Below are positions 1 through 9,746 of a stretch of DNA of 63,953 bases, piece by piece. The DNA is from an uncultured Oxalobacteraceae bacterium. GTDB lineage: Bacteria; Pseudomonadota; Gammaproteobacteria; Burkholderiales; Burkholderiaceae_D. Every line of letters begins with the position of its first letter. Position 1 is the stretch's first letter. Made by a program: the position numbers and the translations under genes. The notes beneath the pieces were generated by a model, which saw only the letters and a list, made by a program, of their open reading frames with translations, was not told the DNA's origin and did no database searches. Location of the stretch: contig CAIOYD010000021.1 in assembly GCA_903862415.1 (NCBI GenBank), positions 1 to 63,953 on the forward strand. The letters run 5' to 3'.

Positions 1-102
1 AACTGGGACCGCGCCAATGTTGTTGACTTAAATCCAGACAAAACTAACAAGGAAACATTAAATCATGAGGAGGTATATCTAGAACTGAAACTGGCGGCAT
101 AA
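1..102 (+). CDS. C-terminal tail of an unrecognised CDS, cut by the window edge
   Basis: A frame open from base 1 encodes 33 residues before a TAA at 100-102, ending in the residues LELKLAA. I do not recognise the family. The next gene downstream appears to lack its N-terminus and to begin mid-repeat some 20-40 bases after this stop. That makes it possible that this is the end of a transposase from an inserted element, but nothing in the 33 residues proves it. It could equally be an unrelated gene tail or chance open frame. Confidence 0.35.
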   Translation, partial: NWDRANVVDLNPDKTNKETLNHEEVYLELKLAA

Positions 103-128
103 AAATTTACTTTTAGGCGACAACTAGC

Positions 129-2297
129 TTGAAAAACTCCGACGGCAGGGGCGTGCAAAAAAATGCAAAGATGGCGGTAACACTTTTCCGGCGGACGGCA
201 GATCAGGGAGAGGCCGCTGCTATTTTCAATTTAGCCTCGCATTACAAGGACGGCGCAGGCGTGCCGCGGAATTTTGACAAAGCCGCAGAACTCTATGAAC
301 AGGCGGCGAAAAAGGGATTGGCTCCGGCCATGTTTGAATTGGGAATGTGTTACACCCATGGCATGGGTGTACGGCAAAATTACCTCCGGGCAGCTAACCA
401 TTTTCTGGAAGCCAGCAAAGCCGGCTATCGCCCGGCCCGGACTTTTTTAAATTTACTTTACGCATACAATTTAATCCCGCCACAATTTATGGCACAGTCA
501 GATGCGGAAATCAATCAACAAAAGGCAGAGATGCCGTTTGAGTTAGAACAGGCCATCACAAATAATGATCTGGAGGCGGTCAGGAAATGGGCGCAAAACA
601 ATGACATTAATCAACGTTACGGTATTGATGAAATCACCCCTGTCATGTATGCCATTGACCAGAAAAAGTTTACCTTGGCACGCGATCTGATCTTTCTGAT
701 GGGTGCCGATATTACCCTGTTCGATCGCAAGTATTTAACAGTCTTTGACAAATTTGAAGGAATGCCCCATGACCTGGTCCTGCAATTATTGAAATATCGC
801 CCCAGAGTCCGTCACGACAGAATCGAGCTGGTAATTCAGGATTGTCTGGAAGAATATCAACCCGGCGTGCAGCATGCTTCTGAAAATCTGGGGCTGCTCA
901 ATCATGCTGCGGGCTTATTAGTGGGTGTAAGCAATAGCGCCAGGCTACTTTTAGATAATAAGGATGCTTATTTGGTGCATTTAAACTCCAGAAATGAAAC
1001 TCGCAACCCAAATTTGGAAGGCATGACATCCAGTAACGTCTTGGAACTTAAAGTGTTCGACAATTTGCAGCTCATTATGCAGTTGCATCACGGTCAGCTG
1101 GTCTTGCCTGATACCGACCCGCAACAGCTGAAGGAACAACTCATCCGGGAAATTCAGGTGGCCATGGAAGTGCATCAATGGGAAGCCTTATCTAATTATG
1201 TCGAACACATTGAGGCTGCGGATGATATAAAGACCGACATTAAACAAGCGGTGGTGGATAACTTTATTACCCATCTGGGGCAATTGAAGGATGGCGAAGA
1301 AATGCTGTTCCGTACAGGCTATGGGGACCTTGCAATTGTCGCTGCACAAAACCATCAGCCGCAATATGGTCATTGTATCTATGTGGCATTTCATCGTCGC
1401 GGTGATGAACTGATCGTGCGGGTAGATAATTTATGGCCGGGCGACATCAACACCCGGCACCGGCTCAGTGGTCAGCAAACTCACCATACCCATCAGGATA
1501 AATATTACCCTTATCTGGTTTGGGTGATGGATTTCAGTGCCGTGGCCGGTCTCACTACCTTTGATAAAGATTTGGTGCATATAGTGAAGTTGCATCAACT
1601 GGAAAAATTCAGCAATTATGTGCTGGGACTGCTGAATGCCAGAAAACTCCCCTCACAACAGGCTCTGGCACTGATTTATCGTCCGTATAATCAGGATCGG
1701 ATCCTGAAATACCAGTTTCCTGATTGCGGACCGCAACGTATCGGTAATTGCGCGGTTAAAAATTATTACATCGGCGAATTATATCGCTTGGGCAGACCTT
1801 TGCTTTCCCAACTGCGCCCGAAAGAAAAAGAGTTGGTTCAAAAGATAGCAGAACAAAAAATTCCTGATAGGAATGAGCAAATACAACGGGCTCAGCAGTT
1901 ACTCTTGAGGGGAAGACCCGAAGCACCGCCTGCGCCATTGCCCAGCCATGAACAGTTAATGCAAAAAATGGCAGCGTGTCTGCAAGTCAATCTGCTGCAA
2001 GTGCGTCAGGGCAGTCTGGTTGAGCAAACGCTGGTAGCCATGGCGGGAATTCAGTCCACTCTGACCAGTGCTGCTTTTCAAAGAGAGGTCGATGGCACTA
2101 CCTGCTTTGTTCTGTCGTTGACAACAAACGAATCGTACGCCTTTTATGATTACTATCATGCGCACTTCCCGGACTTGATACTCAGGATGACGCACCTGTC
2201 AGCCACGAAAACCAGAATCATTGTCGATACCCGCTGTTTATGTGATCTGGTTGTGCCTGCTCTGGGAAAACAACATACTAATTGCGCCATCCAATAA
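129..2297 (+). CDS. Sel1-repeat / ankyrin-like protein, probably N-terminally truncated
   Basis: The open frame gives 722 residues from a TTG. No ribosome site precedes it, and GTG at 153 or ATG at 171 are alternatives. Residues 3-110 carry Sel1-like TPR repeats (DGRGVQKN, YKDGAGVPRN, THGMGVRQN spacing), but the first repeat lacks its front half, so the real gene probably began further upstream. Residues about 135-230 look like degenerate ankyrin repeats (NNDLEAVRKWA, TPVMYAIDQKK). Around residues 420-440 is GHCIYVAF followed by an Asp, and near residue 540 is PQRIGNCAVKN. The conserved-looking His, Asp and Cys could mark a papain-like hydrolase fold, though this is speculative. No signal peptide or membrane segment is visible. 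Sel1 and ankyrin repeats mediate protein-protein contacts, and the combination is frequent in effectors of host-associated bacteria. Function unknown; it may be a pseudogene. Confidence 0.7.
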   Translation: MKNSDGRGVQKNAKMAVTLFRRTADQGEAAAIFNLASHYKDGAGVPRNFDKAAELYEQAAKKGLAPAMFELGMCYTHGMGVRQNYLRAANHFLEASKAGYRPARTFLNLLYAYNLIPPQFMAQSDAEINQQKAEMPFELEQAITNNDLEAVRKWAQNNDINQRYGIDEITPVMYAIDQKKFTLARDLIFLMGADITLFDRKYLTVFDKFEGMPHDLVLQLLKYRPRVRHDRIELVIQDCLEEYQPGVQHASENLGLLNHAAGLLVGVSNSARLLLDNKDAYLVHLNSRNETRNPNLEGMTSSNVLELKVFDNLQLIMQLHHGQLVLPDTDPQQLKEQLIREIQVAMEVHQWEALSNYVEHIEAADDIKTDIKQAVVDNFITHLGQLKDGEEMLFRTGYGDLAIVAAQNHQPQYGHCIYVAFHRRGDELIVRVDNLWPGDINTRHRLSGQQTHHTHQDKYYPYLVWVMDFSAVAGLTTFDKDLVHIVKLHQLEKFSNYVLGLLNARKLPSQQALALIYRPYNQDRILKYQFPDCGPQRIGNCAVKNYYIGELYRLGRPLLSQLRPKEKELVQKIAEQKIPDRNEQIQRAQQLLLRGRPEAPPAPLPSHEQLMQKMAACLQVNLLQVRQGSLVEQTLVAMAGIQSTLTSAAFQREVDGTTCFVLSLTTNESYAFYDYYHAHFPDLILRMTHLSATKTRIIVDTRCLCDLVVPALGKQHTNCAIQ

Positions 2298-2357
2298 GGG
2301 TGATTTTTTTGCTCATTCAGATAGCAGGCCGGGCGAAATTGACTATTCCTGCCTGAA

Positions 2358-2397
2358 GCGTTGACAGACTTCTTCAAGGGAGTCTGTCAGCGTTTTT
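2358..2397 (+). terminator. Rho-independent terminator of the Sel1 gene
   Basis: GCGTTGACAGACT (2358-2370) pairs with AGTCTGTCAGCG (2381-2392) across a 10-base loop, with one G-T wobble, and is followed by TTTTT at 2393-2397. It lies between two convergent genes, and its right arm overlaps the last codons and stop of the minus-strand gene. There is no T-run on the minus side, so it should serve only the plus-strand gene. Confidence 0.75.
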
Positions 2398-4246
2398 GAG
2401 ACAGAAATGCAATATAGCTATGAATGAATGGTTCACGGCCTCTTTCATCGCAAATGTCATGTGTGTCCATATAAATGCGGTTAAAGGCAGCTATAGGCTT
2501 GCTCAAATTAAGATTAAACCTGGAAGGGGAATAGATGCAATTGGATAAGCAGTTAGTCATGAGTCGCACATACCAAGGGATTTGGAAGCGGTTGTAGTAA
2601 CTCAAGTGGCGACTCAACTGCATAGTGACATCTTTAATTTCCTCATTAGTCGGATGGAAATCATCCGGCCGTGCAGGCAGCATCCCGGCATTGATTTCCT
2701 GCGCCATTTTAGCGAAATTCTCGCATTTAACGACACCGTATTTCGTCATGTACGCCCTGCGATCATTACAACTGATTTTGTAGTACTCCCGCTGTGCAGG
2801 TGTTAACGGCAGTTCATCGACATTCACTAATTTTATGCCGTCGGGTATGTAAAATTGAAAGGTGAGCGGATCCCAAAAAGCACGGCAGTAACCATCTTTA
2901 CGCCGGTGTCGCGGATGATTGCTGATGAATTTAGCACCGGCTGCCATGAGTTTTTTGGCGATCAGGTTGTTAAGTGGTTGATTGGTGGACAGACGGTTAT
3001 TTTCTCCATTAATCAGATTGATGAATAAGGTAAAACCGGAGCGGAACTTCATGTGTCTGAGTATGGCGGATAACTGGGCGGGCTTATTGTCAGCTTCCTG
3101 CTTCATGGCATGTGCCAGCAGATTCAGACCATCGCTGTCCAAATCCAGATAGCCGGCCATCATGGCGGAGAGTATCAGACGGGGTGTACTGCCATCCTGA
3201 TTGCCGAGAACCAGATAAGGATTGCGCCATCTGCAATGAATTTTCAGAGGGTCGAGTAAATAATGAAAAAATTCTTTCGTTGGCGCATCCAGTCTTTTGC
3301 ACAGCTCAGTGTGTAATTGTCGGGTTGCCAGATAACAGTCATCTTGAGGCGCGGCTTGATCCAGCATATCGAAAGAAAGGTCGGGAAAAAAATGGACCAA
3401 TATGTCGTTGTCCTCATCATCGTCCTGCACGATCAGTAACTTCATTCCCTTTTTACACTCCGCCAATTTATATACCTGATTATTAAATAAAATGTGAATT
3501 GAGTCGCTCCTTCGGGTTTTCAGACTATGGATCAAATGATTAACCGGATCGCCTTTGACCAGACTTGTTTGCTCCGCTGTCCAGAGGCTGGCAAGCAGGG
3601 GCTGTATGTTACCCGATTGGAACGCTTCGACAGTCGTTATCATCATCTGGTTGGACACCATGATCGAATCTTGTGGCGAGTTGGTGATGGGCGTTATATT
3701 CCTCTCGTCATTCACAACGTTCGTTTTCACATCATCGGTCCCGGCGCTCAGCTCATCGATGTCGTCGCAGGGAATTTTTTGCTCCAGCAATTCCAGACTT
3801 AAGTCATCGAAATGATGCACCAGCACGTCATTTTCTTCAGCGCCGACACTCTCGATCATTAAATCCATGCCTGTAAAAACATGATCACTGTCGTAATTGT
3901 CTATTAACTTATACACCTGATGATTAAATGTAAAACGAATTTCTGTCTCACCTGCCCGTCTGGTTGTGATGCTGTGAATCAGGTCATTCACAGATTCCCC
4001 TTTGATCTGCATTTTTTCCTCCACCGTGCAGATATCGTAAATGCCTTTACCCATTAAAAACACGCCATAGATTCCCGCTGAGGCAATTGCCAGGATGATA
4101 TCAATGAGCATTTTTTGGGCAAATTCGTCTGCCTCGGTAATGAAGTACGTGGCGGCGTCAGTTTTGAGATCATGGGTGCCGCTCAGACTGCGCACGAGGG
4201 TGTTGGTGGAAATTGGACGGCAGGGTGGAAAGCAGACAGGAGGCAT
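2387..4246 (-). CDS. Unknown 619-aa protein with an internal duplication
   Basis: I do not recognise this family. An ATG preceded by AAAGGAATTACC is a good start. Residues about 47-72 (IILAIASAGIYGVFLMG) form one likely membrane segment. Two related blocks follow: one at about residues 80-160 (ESVNDLIHSITTRR, HQVYKL, NDVLVHHFDDLSLELLEQ) and one at about 230-305 (DPVNHLIHSLKTRR, NQVYKL, NDILVHFFPDLSFDMLDQ). They are separated by about 70 less conserved residues. The C-terminal half (residues about 310-619) shows no motif I can name. It ends convergent with the Sel1/ankyrin gene, so the two form an accessory patch beside the housekeeping ybeY-phoH-miaB genes. The single membrane helix near the N-terminus and the duplicated module could suit a membrane-anchored or secreted protein, but that is inference. 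Confidence 0.8.
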   Translation of the reverse strand: MPPVCFPPCRPISTNTLVRSLSGTHDLKTDAATYFITEADEFAQKMLIDIILAIASAGIYGVFLMGKGIYDICTVEEKMQIKGESVNDLIHSITTRRAGETEIRFTFNHQVYKLIDNYDSDHVFTGMDLMIESVGAEENDVLVHHFDDLSLELLEQKIPCDDIDELSAGTDDVKTNVVNDERNITPITNSPQDSIMVSNQMMITTVEAFQSGNIQPLLASLWTAEQTSLVKGDPVNHLIHSLKTRRSDSIHILFNNQVYKLAECKKGMKLLIVQDDDEDNDILVHFFPDLSFDMLDQAAPQDDCYLATRQLHTELCKRLDAPTKEFFHYLLDPLKIHCRWRNPYLVLGNQDGSTPRLILSAMMAGYLDLDSDGLNLLAHAMKQEADNKPAQLSAILRHMKFRSGFTLFINLINGENNRLSTNQPLNNLIAKKLMAAGAKFISNHPRHRRKDGYCRAFWDPLTFQFYIPDGIKLVNVDELPLTPAQREYYKISCNDRRAYMTKYGVVKCENFAKMAQEINAGMLPARPDDFHPTNEEIKDVTMQLSRHLSYYNRFQIPWYVRLMTNCLSNCIYSPSRFNLNLSKPIAAFNRIYMDTHDICDERGREPFIHSYIAFLSQKR

Positions 4247-4443
4247 GGTAATTCCTTTGCCGTTTGCAGACTCAGCTTGATGGGACTGTGCCTGTTGCGC
4301 CGGATGAAAAAGTGTACGGGTTGTGCGGTAATGAAAGGATTCGCTTCCCTAGGATAGTTGCAACCCGAAAGAGTTCCCGGCCAAGAGAAAAAATATGGCC
4401 AATGCAAAGTGAGGCAATGAGTGACGTAGTTTATGCGCCTGAT

Positions 4444-4896
4444 TCAGGCATACGGATTGGCAATTGCCAGAGTCGCCAGAATCGCGGTTTCCAGCGCTTC
4501 CATTTCTTCGGCTTCCTGCTCATTTTCATGGTCGTAACCCTGAGCGTGCAGCACGCCGTGGACGATCAGATGCAGGGCGTGGGACTGGAGCGATTTGTTT
4601 TGCGCGGCGGCTTCCTGCACCAGCACATCGGTGCAGAGTATGATGTCGGCCAGGGTGATTGCGGCATCGCTGCCTTCGGTGTAGGCAAAGGTCAGGACGT
4701 TGGTGGCGTAATCTTTGCCACGAAAATCGCGATTCAGGATTTTTCCTTCGGCGGCATCGACAAAGCGCAACGTCAACTCGGCCGGGGCCAGCAGCGCTGC
4801 CTGCACGGCCTGTTTGAGCAGCGCTTTGGGCAACTGCTTTTTCAGGCGCGCATCAGGGAATTGCAGCGTCAGGGATAATTTATTTTTTGCGGACAT
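4444..4896 (-). CDS. ybeY: Endoribonuclease YbeY
   Basis: YbeY is a zinc-dependent RNase used in 16S rRNA 3'-end maturation and ribosome quality control in the cytoplasm. The product is 150 residues, the usual length. It carries the family signature [11 protein letters not shown], with metal-ligand histidines at 113, 117 and 123. I start at the ATG at 4896, preceded by GCAGGAAAAC, because it gives the standard N-terminus. An upstream in-frame ATG at 4986 would add 30 residues that lie entirely within phoH. The gene overlaps the end of phoH by 17 bases, so the two are translationally close, as in many proteobacteria (miaB-phoH-ybeY order). Confidence 0.95.
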   Translation of the reverse strand: MSAKNKLSLTLQFPDARLKKQLPKALLKQAVQAALLAPAELTLRFVDAAEGKILNRDFRGKDYATNVLTFAYTEGSDAAITLADIILCTDVLVQEAAAQNKSLQSHALHLIVHGVLHAQGYDHENEQEAEEMEALETAILATLAIANPYA

Positions 4897-5971
4897 GTTT
4901 TCCTGCTGCAGGCACACTGGCCGGAGCTTCCACCGCCTGTTCATAGGCATCGACGATGCGCGCCACCAGTGGGTGACGCACCACATCCACGCTGGTGAAG
5001 TGGCTGAAAGCTATGCCGCGCACGTCGTTGAGTACCACCTTGGCATCGACCAGTCCGCTTTGCTGACCACGCTGCAAATCGATTTGCGTGACGTCGCCGG
5101 TAATGACCGCCTTGCTGCCAAAACCGATGCGGGTCAAAAACATTTTCATTTGTTCCGGGGTGGTGTTTTGCGCTTCATCCAAAATCACAAACGCATGATT
5201 GAGGGTGCGGCCGCGCATATACGCCAGCGGTGCGATTTCGATCACCTGTTTTTCAAACAGTTTCTGGGTGCGTTCATAGCCGAGCAAATCGTACAGCGCA
5301 TCGTACAGCGGACGCAGATAGGGATCGATTTTTTGCGCCAGATCGCCGGGCAAAAAACCCAGTCGTTCACCGGCTTCCACCGCAGGACGGGTGAGCACGA
5401 TGCGTTTGACGGCATCGCGTTCGAGCGCATCGACCGCACAAGCCACGGCCAGATACGTTTTTCCGGTACCCGCCGGGCCGATGCCGAAAGTGACATCGTG
5501 CTCCATGATGGCTTGCAGATAAGCGATCTGATGCGGCGTGCGGCCGCGCAGATCAGCACGCCGGGTCTTTAACACCGGACTGAGCAGGTCTGGGACGACG
5601 GCAACCTTGGCGCCGGCAGCGCTTTTGGTGGTCGTTTTGGAAGCTACTTTGACATCGGGCAGCAAAATCGCCGGTAACTGTGACGAATACGCCTCGGCTG
5701 ACTGACTGCGCTGCTCGACCAGGGCCAGCTGAACTTCATCAACTGAAATAGTTTTTTGTTTGGAATGGTAAAACTTCTCCAGCAACTCCACCGCCTGAGC
5801 GGCATGTTCGCCGCTGACGATAAACTTTTCGCCGCGGCGAAATAACGACACATCAAGTGCCGCAGAAATCTGCCGCAGGTTGGCATCCATGGGTCCGCAC
5901 AACGCAGCCAGTCGGGTATTGTCGAGTGGCTGTTCCGGGGAGAAAGTCAGTACATTGTTGTTATTTTTCAC
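4880..5971 (-). CDS. phoH: PhoH-like ATPase (YbeZ type)
   Basis: A 363-residue PhoH-family P-loop ATPase, normally a partner of YbeY in RNA metabolism. The Walker A motif GPAGTGKT is at residues 165-172 and the Walker B motif VILDEAQ at 262-268, with a later GD(V)TQIDLQ segment. The N-terminal 60 residues resemble the KH-like region found in this group ([22 protein letters not shown]). Its ATG lies inside the miaB stop (ATGA overlap), and its end overlaps ybeY, so all three are probably one transcript. A Lys/Thr/Ala-rich linker at about residues 105-125 ([14 protein letters not shown]) separates the KH-like part from the ATPase and is longer than usual. Confidence 0.95.
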   Translation of the reverse strand: MKNNNNVLTFSPEQPLDNTRLAALCGPMDANLRQISAALDVSLFRRGEKFIVSGEHAAQAVELLEKFYHSKQKTISVDEVQLALVEQRSQSAEAYSSQLPAILLPDVKVASKTTTKSAAGAKVAVVPDLLSPVLKTRRADLRGRTPHQIAYLQAIMEHDVTFGIGPAGTGKTYLAVACAVDALERDAVKRIVLTRPAVEAGERLGFLPGDLAQKIDPYLRPLYDALYDLLGYERTQKLFEKQVIEIAPLAYMRGRTLNHAFVILDEAQNTTPEQMKMFLTRIGFGSKAVITGDVTQIDLQRGQQSGLVDAKVVLNDVRGIAFSHFTSVDVVRHPLVARIVDAYEQAVEAPASVPAAGKHVRKK

Positions 5972-7302
5972 GCGGTCTCTGCAATCAGTTCGCCACGCAG
6001 CGAAAAGTTAAAACTCTCGGTTATTCTGACATCGACCAGCTGCCCGATCAGCTCTGCCGGTGCTGCGAAATTGACCACCCGGTTATTTTCAGTCCGTCCC
6101 TGCAAGTCGTTGACATCTTTCACGCTTGTGGATTCCACCAGCACGCGCTGCACACTGCCTATCATGGCATTGCTGTAACGTTTGACGTTATTGTTGATCA
6201 CCGCCTGCAGTTTTTGCAGCCGCGCCAGCTTGACGGCGTGCGGGGTATCATCTTCCAGATTGGCAGCCGGGGTACCGGGACGCGGGCTGAAAATAAAACT
6301 GAAACTGTTATCAAAGCCAATGTCGTCGATCAGCTTCATCATGGCGTCAAAATCGGCATCGGTTTCACCGGGAAAGCCGACGATAAAATCAGAGGAAATC
6401 GAAATATTCGGACGCACGGCACGCAGGCGGCGCAAGACTGATTTATATTCCAGCGATGTATAGCCACGCTTCATGCCGGCCAGAATCCGGTCCGAGCCAT
6501 GTTGAGCAGGCAGATATAAATGATCGACAATTTTCGGCACTTTAGCGTAGGCGTCGATGAGTCGCTGGGTAAATTCTTTCGGATGACTGGTGATAAAGCG
6601 TATCCGTTCCACTCCGGGAATTTCGGCGGTATATTCCAGCAGCAGGGCAAAATCGGCGATATCGCCATCAGCCATAACGCCACGGAAGGCATTCACGTTT
6701 TGTCCCAGATAACTGATTTCTTTCACGCCCTGCGCGGCCAGTCCGGCGACTTCGGCCAGCACATCATCAAACCGGCGCGAGACTTCTTCGCCACGGGTAT
6801 ACGGCACCACACAGTAACTGCAATACTTGCTGCAACCTTCCATGATCGAGACAAAGGCGGTCGGGCCATCTACTTTGGCCGGTGGCAGGTGATCGAATTT
6901 TTCAATTTCCGGAAAACTGATGTCGACCTGCGACTTGCCGGTGCTGCGCTGATCGGCCAGCATCTGTGGCAGACGGTGCAGGGTTTGCGGGCCAAACACC
7001 ACATCCACATAGGGCGCACGTTTAACAATCGCCTCGCCTTCCTGGGACGCGACGCAGCCACCGACACCGATAATGAGGCCCGGACGTTTGAGTTTGAGTT
7101 CGCGCAGTCGTCCGAGGTCGGAAAACACTTTTTCCTGAGCTTTTTCACGTACTGAACAAGTGTTGAGTAACACCACGTCAGCTTCGTCGACGTTGTCGGT
7201 TTTAATCATTCCTTCCGACAGATTGAGCACATCGGCCATTTTGTCGGAATCATATTCATTCATCTGACAGCCGAAGGTTTTGATAAATACTTTTTTAGGC
7301 AT
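5968..7302 (-). CDS. miaB: tRNA-2-methylthio-N6-dimethylallyladenosine synthase MiaB
   Basis: MiaB is a radical-SAM methylthiotransferase that modifies i6A37 in tRNAs reading UNN codons. The N-terminal UPF0004 domain shows its cluster cysteines in [22 protein letters not shown] and GGCVASQEG. The radical-SAM motif is [19 protein letters not shown] (CxxxCxxC), and a TRAM domain ends the protein (about residues 375-444). I start at [12 protein letters not shown] because it matches the family N-terminus. An ATG five codons upstream (7317) is possible, and neither has a strong ribosome site. It is the first gene of the miaB-phoH-ybeY group and overlaps phoH by four bases. Confidence 0.96.
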   Translation of the reverse strand: MPKKVFIKTFGCQMNEYDSDKMADVLNLSEGMIKTDNVDEADVVLLNTCSVREKAQEKVFSDLGRLRELKLKRPGLIIGVGGCVASQEGEAIVKRAPYVDVVFGPQTLHRLPQMLADQRSTGKSQVDISFPEIEKFDHLPPAKVDGPTAFVSIMEGCSKYCSYCVVPYTRGEEVSRRFDDVLAEVAGLAAQGVKEISYLGQNVNAFRGVMADGDIADFALLLEYTAEIPGVERIRFITSHPKEFTQRLIDAYAKVPKIVDHLYLPAQHGSDRILAGMKRGYTSLEYKSVLRRLRAVRPNISISSDFIVGFPGETDADFDAMMKLIDDIGFDNSFSFIFSPRPGTPAANLEDDTPHAVKLARLQKLQAVINNNVKRYSNAMIGSVQRVLVESTSVKDVNDLQGRTENNRVVNFAAPAELIGQLVDVRITESFNFSLRGELIAETA

Positions 7303-7346
7303 AGTTAAGCTAATCATGGCAACACCAGCAGGTATCGCCGGGTAAA

Positions 7347-7766
7347 TTACTGTCTGGGTACCGGCACCACCACTGCTGCGGGGGTGACGTAAATATTGGA
7401 GGCAGGGATAGTTGAAGTAATTTGCTGAGCTTCATCCGCATTCAGGATCCAGATCCGCTCAATCTGTCCCTGCACATTGGCTTTATAAATCACTCTCACA
7501 TCCGGGCCGGACAGACTCGCCGGCTGAACGATCATGTTATTGCCATCGCGGATTTGCGCGCCAGCCGTGAGCTGACGCTGCACCCCGTCAATCACGATGA
7601 CCGGACTATACTGCGGGCTGAAAATCGCGATAACGCCATCTGCCGGAAATGGACGCGCAACCGATTGCGCAACCGCGTCAGAGAATGCGGCAAACAACAT
7701 GGTCATCCACAAAAGCGACAGCAGAGCCGTTTTAAGCGTTACAGATTGAGCAGATATGGCTTGCAT
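7347..7766 (-). CDS. Small exported protein of unknown function
   Basis: 139 residues with a probable signal peptide: a hydrophobic stretch at residues 12-32 ([20 protein letters not shown]), likely cut after AVA. The mature part is short and predicted beta-rich ([47 protein letters not shown]). It seems to belong to the class of small periplasmic proteins of Burkholderiales that follow an INGxxxxLxPGAQIRD-like pattern, but I cannot name a function. It sits 45 bases upstream of miaB on the same strand and may be co-transcribed with it. Confidence 0.7.
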   Translation of the reverse strand: MQAISAQSVTLKTALLSLLWMTMLFAAFSDAVAQSVARPFPADGVIAIFSPQYSPVIVIDGVQRQLTAGAQIRDGNNMIVQPASLSGPDVRVIYKANVQGQIERIWILNADEAQQITSTIPASNIYVTPAAVVVPVPRQ

Positions 7767-7900
7767 AGGATTATCCAGAGTAAGAACAATGTTTGCGCAT
7801 TGCTGCGAAAATAAGCCGAAAAATCAAAAGGTTAAGACATCCAGTTTACCATATTCAGGGGGTGTTGAATATATGTGCAGGCCACCTTCTTGCTTCTCGG

Positions 7901-9745
7901 CTAAAACGCTCCCTCAGGGAAATCCGCACACGTCATGTCGCGCGCGGTAACAACATTCAGCCAGGCACTGATCTTGGGCAGTTCATAGCGATAAAAATAC
8001 TGTGTGCATCCAAGACGTCCCTGAGTCGCGGTTTGTTGCAGTCCTGAATCTGCCGCCAGCGCACAGCAAGCCTGATCCAGCCAGATCCATGCCAGCACGG
8101 TATGCCCCATGGCTTGCATGTAAGGCACGGCATTGGCCAGAGCTTGTTGCGGATTGCCCGTAGACCATGCTGCCTGAGTAGCATGACTGACTTTCTGCGC
8201 CGCGGCACCTAAGGCCTGAGCAAACTCTGCCAGCTGCGGGTGGGAGGCTGCCTTCGCCATCGTGGCCTGTATGCGGGCGGCCAACAACTGCAATCCACGG
8301 CCCCCTTCCATCAACACCTTGCGACCCAGCAGGTCGAGCGCCTGAATACCGTGGGCTCCTTCATGTATCATGTTGAGACGGTTGTCGCGCCAGTATTGTT
8401 CCACCGGAAAATCGCGTGTGTAGCCGTAACCACCGTGCACCTGTATGGCCAGGGAATTCGCTTCCAGGCACCATTCGCTGGGCCAGCTTTTGACTATCGG
8501 CGTCAATAATTCCAACAACAGCCGCGCCTCATCTGCACTGCCCGCTTCACCCGTTTGTTGTTCGTCCACCAGCTTCGAACAATACAGACCCAGTGCCAGC
8601 GCGCCCTCACTGTAAGTTTTTTGCGCCAACAGCATGCGCTTGACATCGGCATGTTCGATAATCAGTACCTGTGGCTGTGCGGCATCTTTACCCGCTCCGG
8701 TATGCGGACGCCCCTGAGGACGATGACGGGCGTAGTCGAGTGAGGCGTAGTAACCTGCCAGACCGAGCGCGGCCGCGCCCATGCCAACAGCGATACGCAC
8801 CTGATTCATCATATGAAACATGCAAGCCAAACCCTTGCCCGGCTGCCCCACCAGATACCCGATGGCACCGGCCCGACCATCCACCGGATACTTGCCCTCA
8901 CCAAAATTTAGCAGCGTATTGGTGGTGCCACGCCAACCCAATTTGTGATTCAGTCCGGCCAATGCAACGTCATTGCGCACTCCGGTCAGCTCGCCCTCGG
9001 ATGAGACCAGATGTTTGGGAACAATAAACAGTGAAATCCCGCGCGTGCCCGCAATCAGCTTGCCCTCGGAGTCAGGGATCTTGGCCAGCACCAGATGCAC
9101 GATATTGTCGGTAAGTTCGTGATCGCCGGAGGAAATCCACATCTTGTTACCACTGAGCCGATAACGCGGGCCCAGAACATCCTGCTCCCAGGATACTGTC
9201 CCTGAGTTACTGTCAGGCAGAGCCCGGGTAGTCATGTCGGACAGGCTGGAACCCGCCTGAGGTTCGGACAGACACATGGTGCCACTCCAGTGTCCGGCAT
9301 ATTCCTGACGCGCAAAAACTTCTTGCTGCCTGGCCGTTCCATGGGTCATGAGTAAATTGGCGTTGCAGGTGGTCAGCAGACTGCTGTTGATACCCACCGA
9401 GGCACAGGCAAAAAAAGCGTTGGCCGCGGCTTCCATGGTGCAGGGCAGTTGCATGCCGCCTGACTCAAAACTCTGGGTTGCACTCAGCATCCCGGATTCG
9501 GCATACGCTTTATGCGCCAGATACGTCGCTTCCGGCAGCACCACCCGATCACCCTCGATTCGTGGTTCCTGTATATCGACGAGACGATTAAAAGGTGCGT
9601 ACCGGTCGCGGGCGATACGTTCACACATATCGAGCGTGGCATCAAAGGTTTCGCGCGTATGTTCGGCAAACCGCGCACGCTCGGTCAGACTGACACTGTC
9701 GAGCCAGTCGTACAACATAAAATCCAGAGTGGTTCGTAAGCTCAT
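7901..9745 (-). CDS. Acyl-CoA dehydrogenase, ~600-residue class
   Basis: A 614-residue flavin acyl-CoA dehydrogenase of the long class with an extra C-terminal domain, the group that includes 3-methylmercaptopropionyl-CoA dehydrogenase (DmdC-like). Visible signatures are CLSEPQAGSSLSD (FAD/substrate loop), SGNKMWISSGDHEL, and IQVHGGYGYTRDFPVEQYWRD. MIHEGAHGIQALDLLGRK follows, whose Glu is the usual catalytic base in this class. It catalyses alpha,beta-dehydrogenation of an acyl-CoA; the actual chain length cannot be read from the sequence. It abuts fau with only one base between the genes, an accidental-looking pairing. A cytoplasmic enzyme passing electrons to ETF is expected. Confidence 0.9.
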   Translation of the reverse strand: MSLRTTLDFMLYDWLDSVSLTERARFAEHTRETFDATLDMCERIARDRYAPFNRLVDIQEPRIEGDRVVLPEATYLAHKAYAESGMLSATQSFESGGMQLPCTMEAAANAFFACASVGINSSLLTTCNANLLMTHGTARQQEVFARQEYAGHWSGTMCLSEPQAGSSLSDMTTRALPDSNSGTVSWEQDVLGPRYRLSGNKMWISSGDHELTDNIVHLVLAKIPDSEGKLIAGTRGISLFIVPKHLVSSEGELTGVRNDVALAGLNHKLGWRGTTNTLLNFGEGKYPVDGRAGAIGYLVGQPGKGLACMFHMMNQVRIAVGMGAAALGLAGYYASLDYARHRPQGRPHTGAGKDAAQPQVLIIEHADVKRMLLAQKTYSEGALALGLYCSKLVDEQQTGEAGSADEARLLLELLTPIVKSWPSEWCLEANSLAIQVHGGYGYTRDFPVEQYWRDNRLNMIHEGAHGIQALDLLGRKVLMEGGRGLQLLAARIQATMAKAASHPQLAEFAQALGAAAQKVSHATQAAWSTGNPQQALANAVPYMQAMGHTVLAWIWLDQACCALAADSGLQQTATQGRLGCTQYFYRYELPKISAWLNVVTARDMTCADFPEGAF

Positions 9746-9746
9746 G

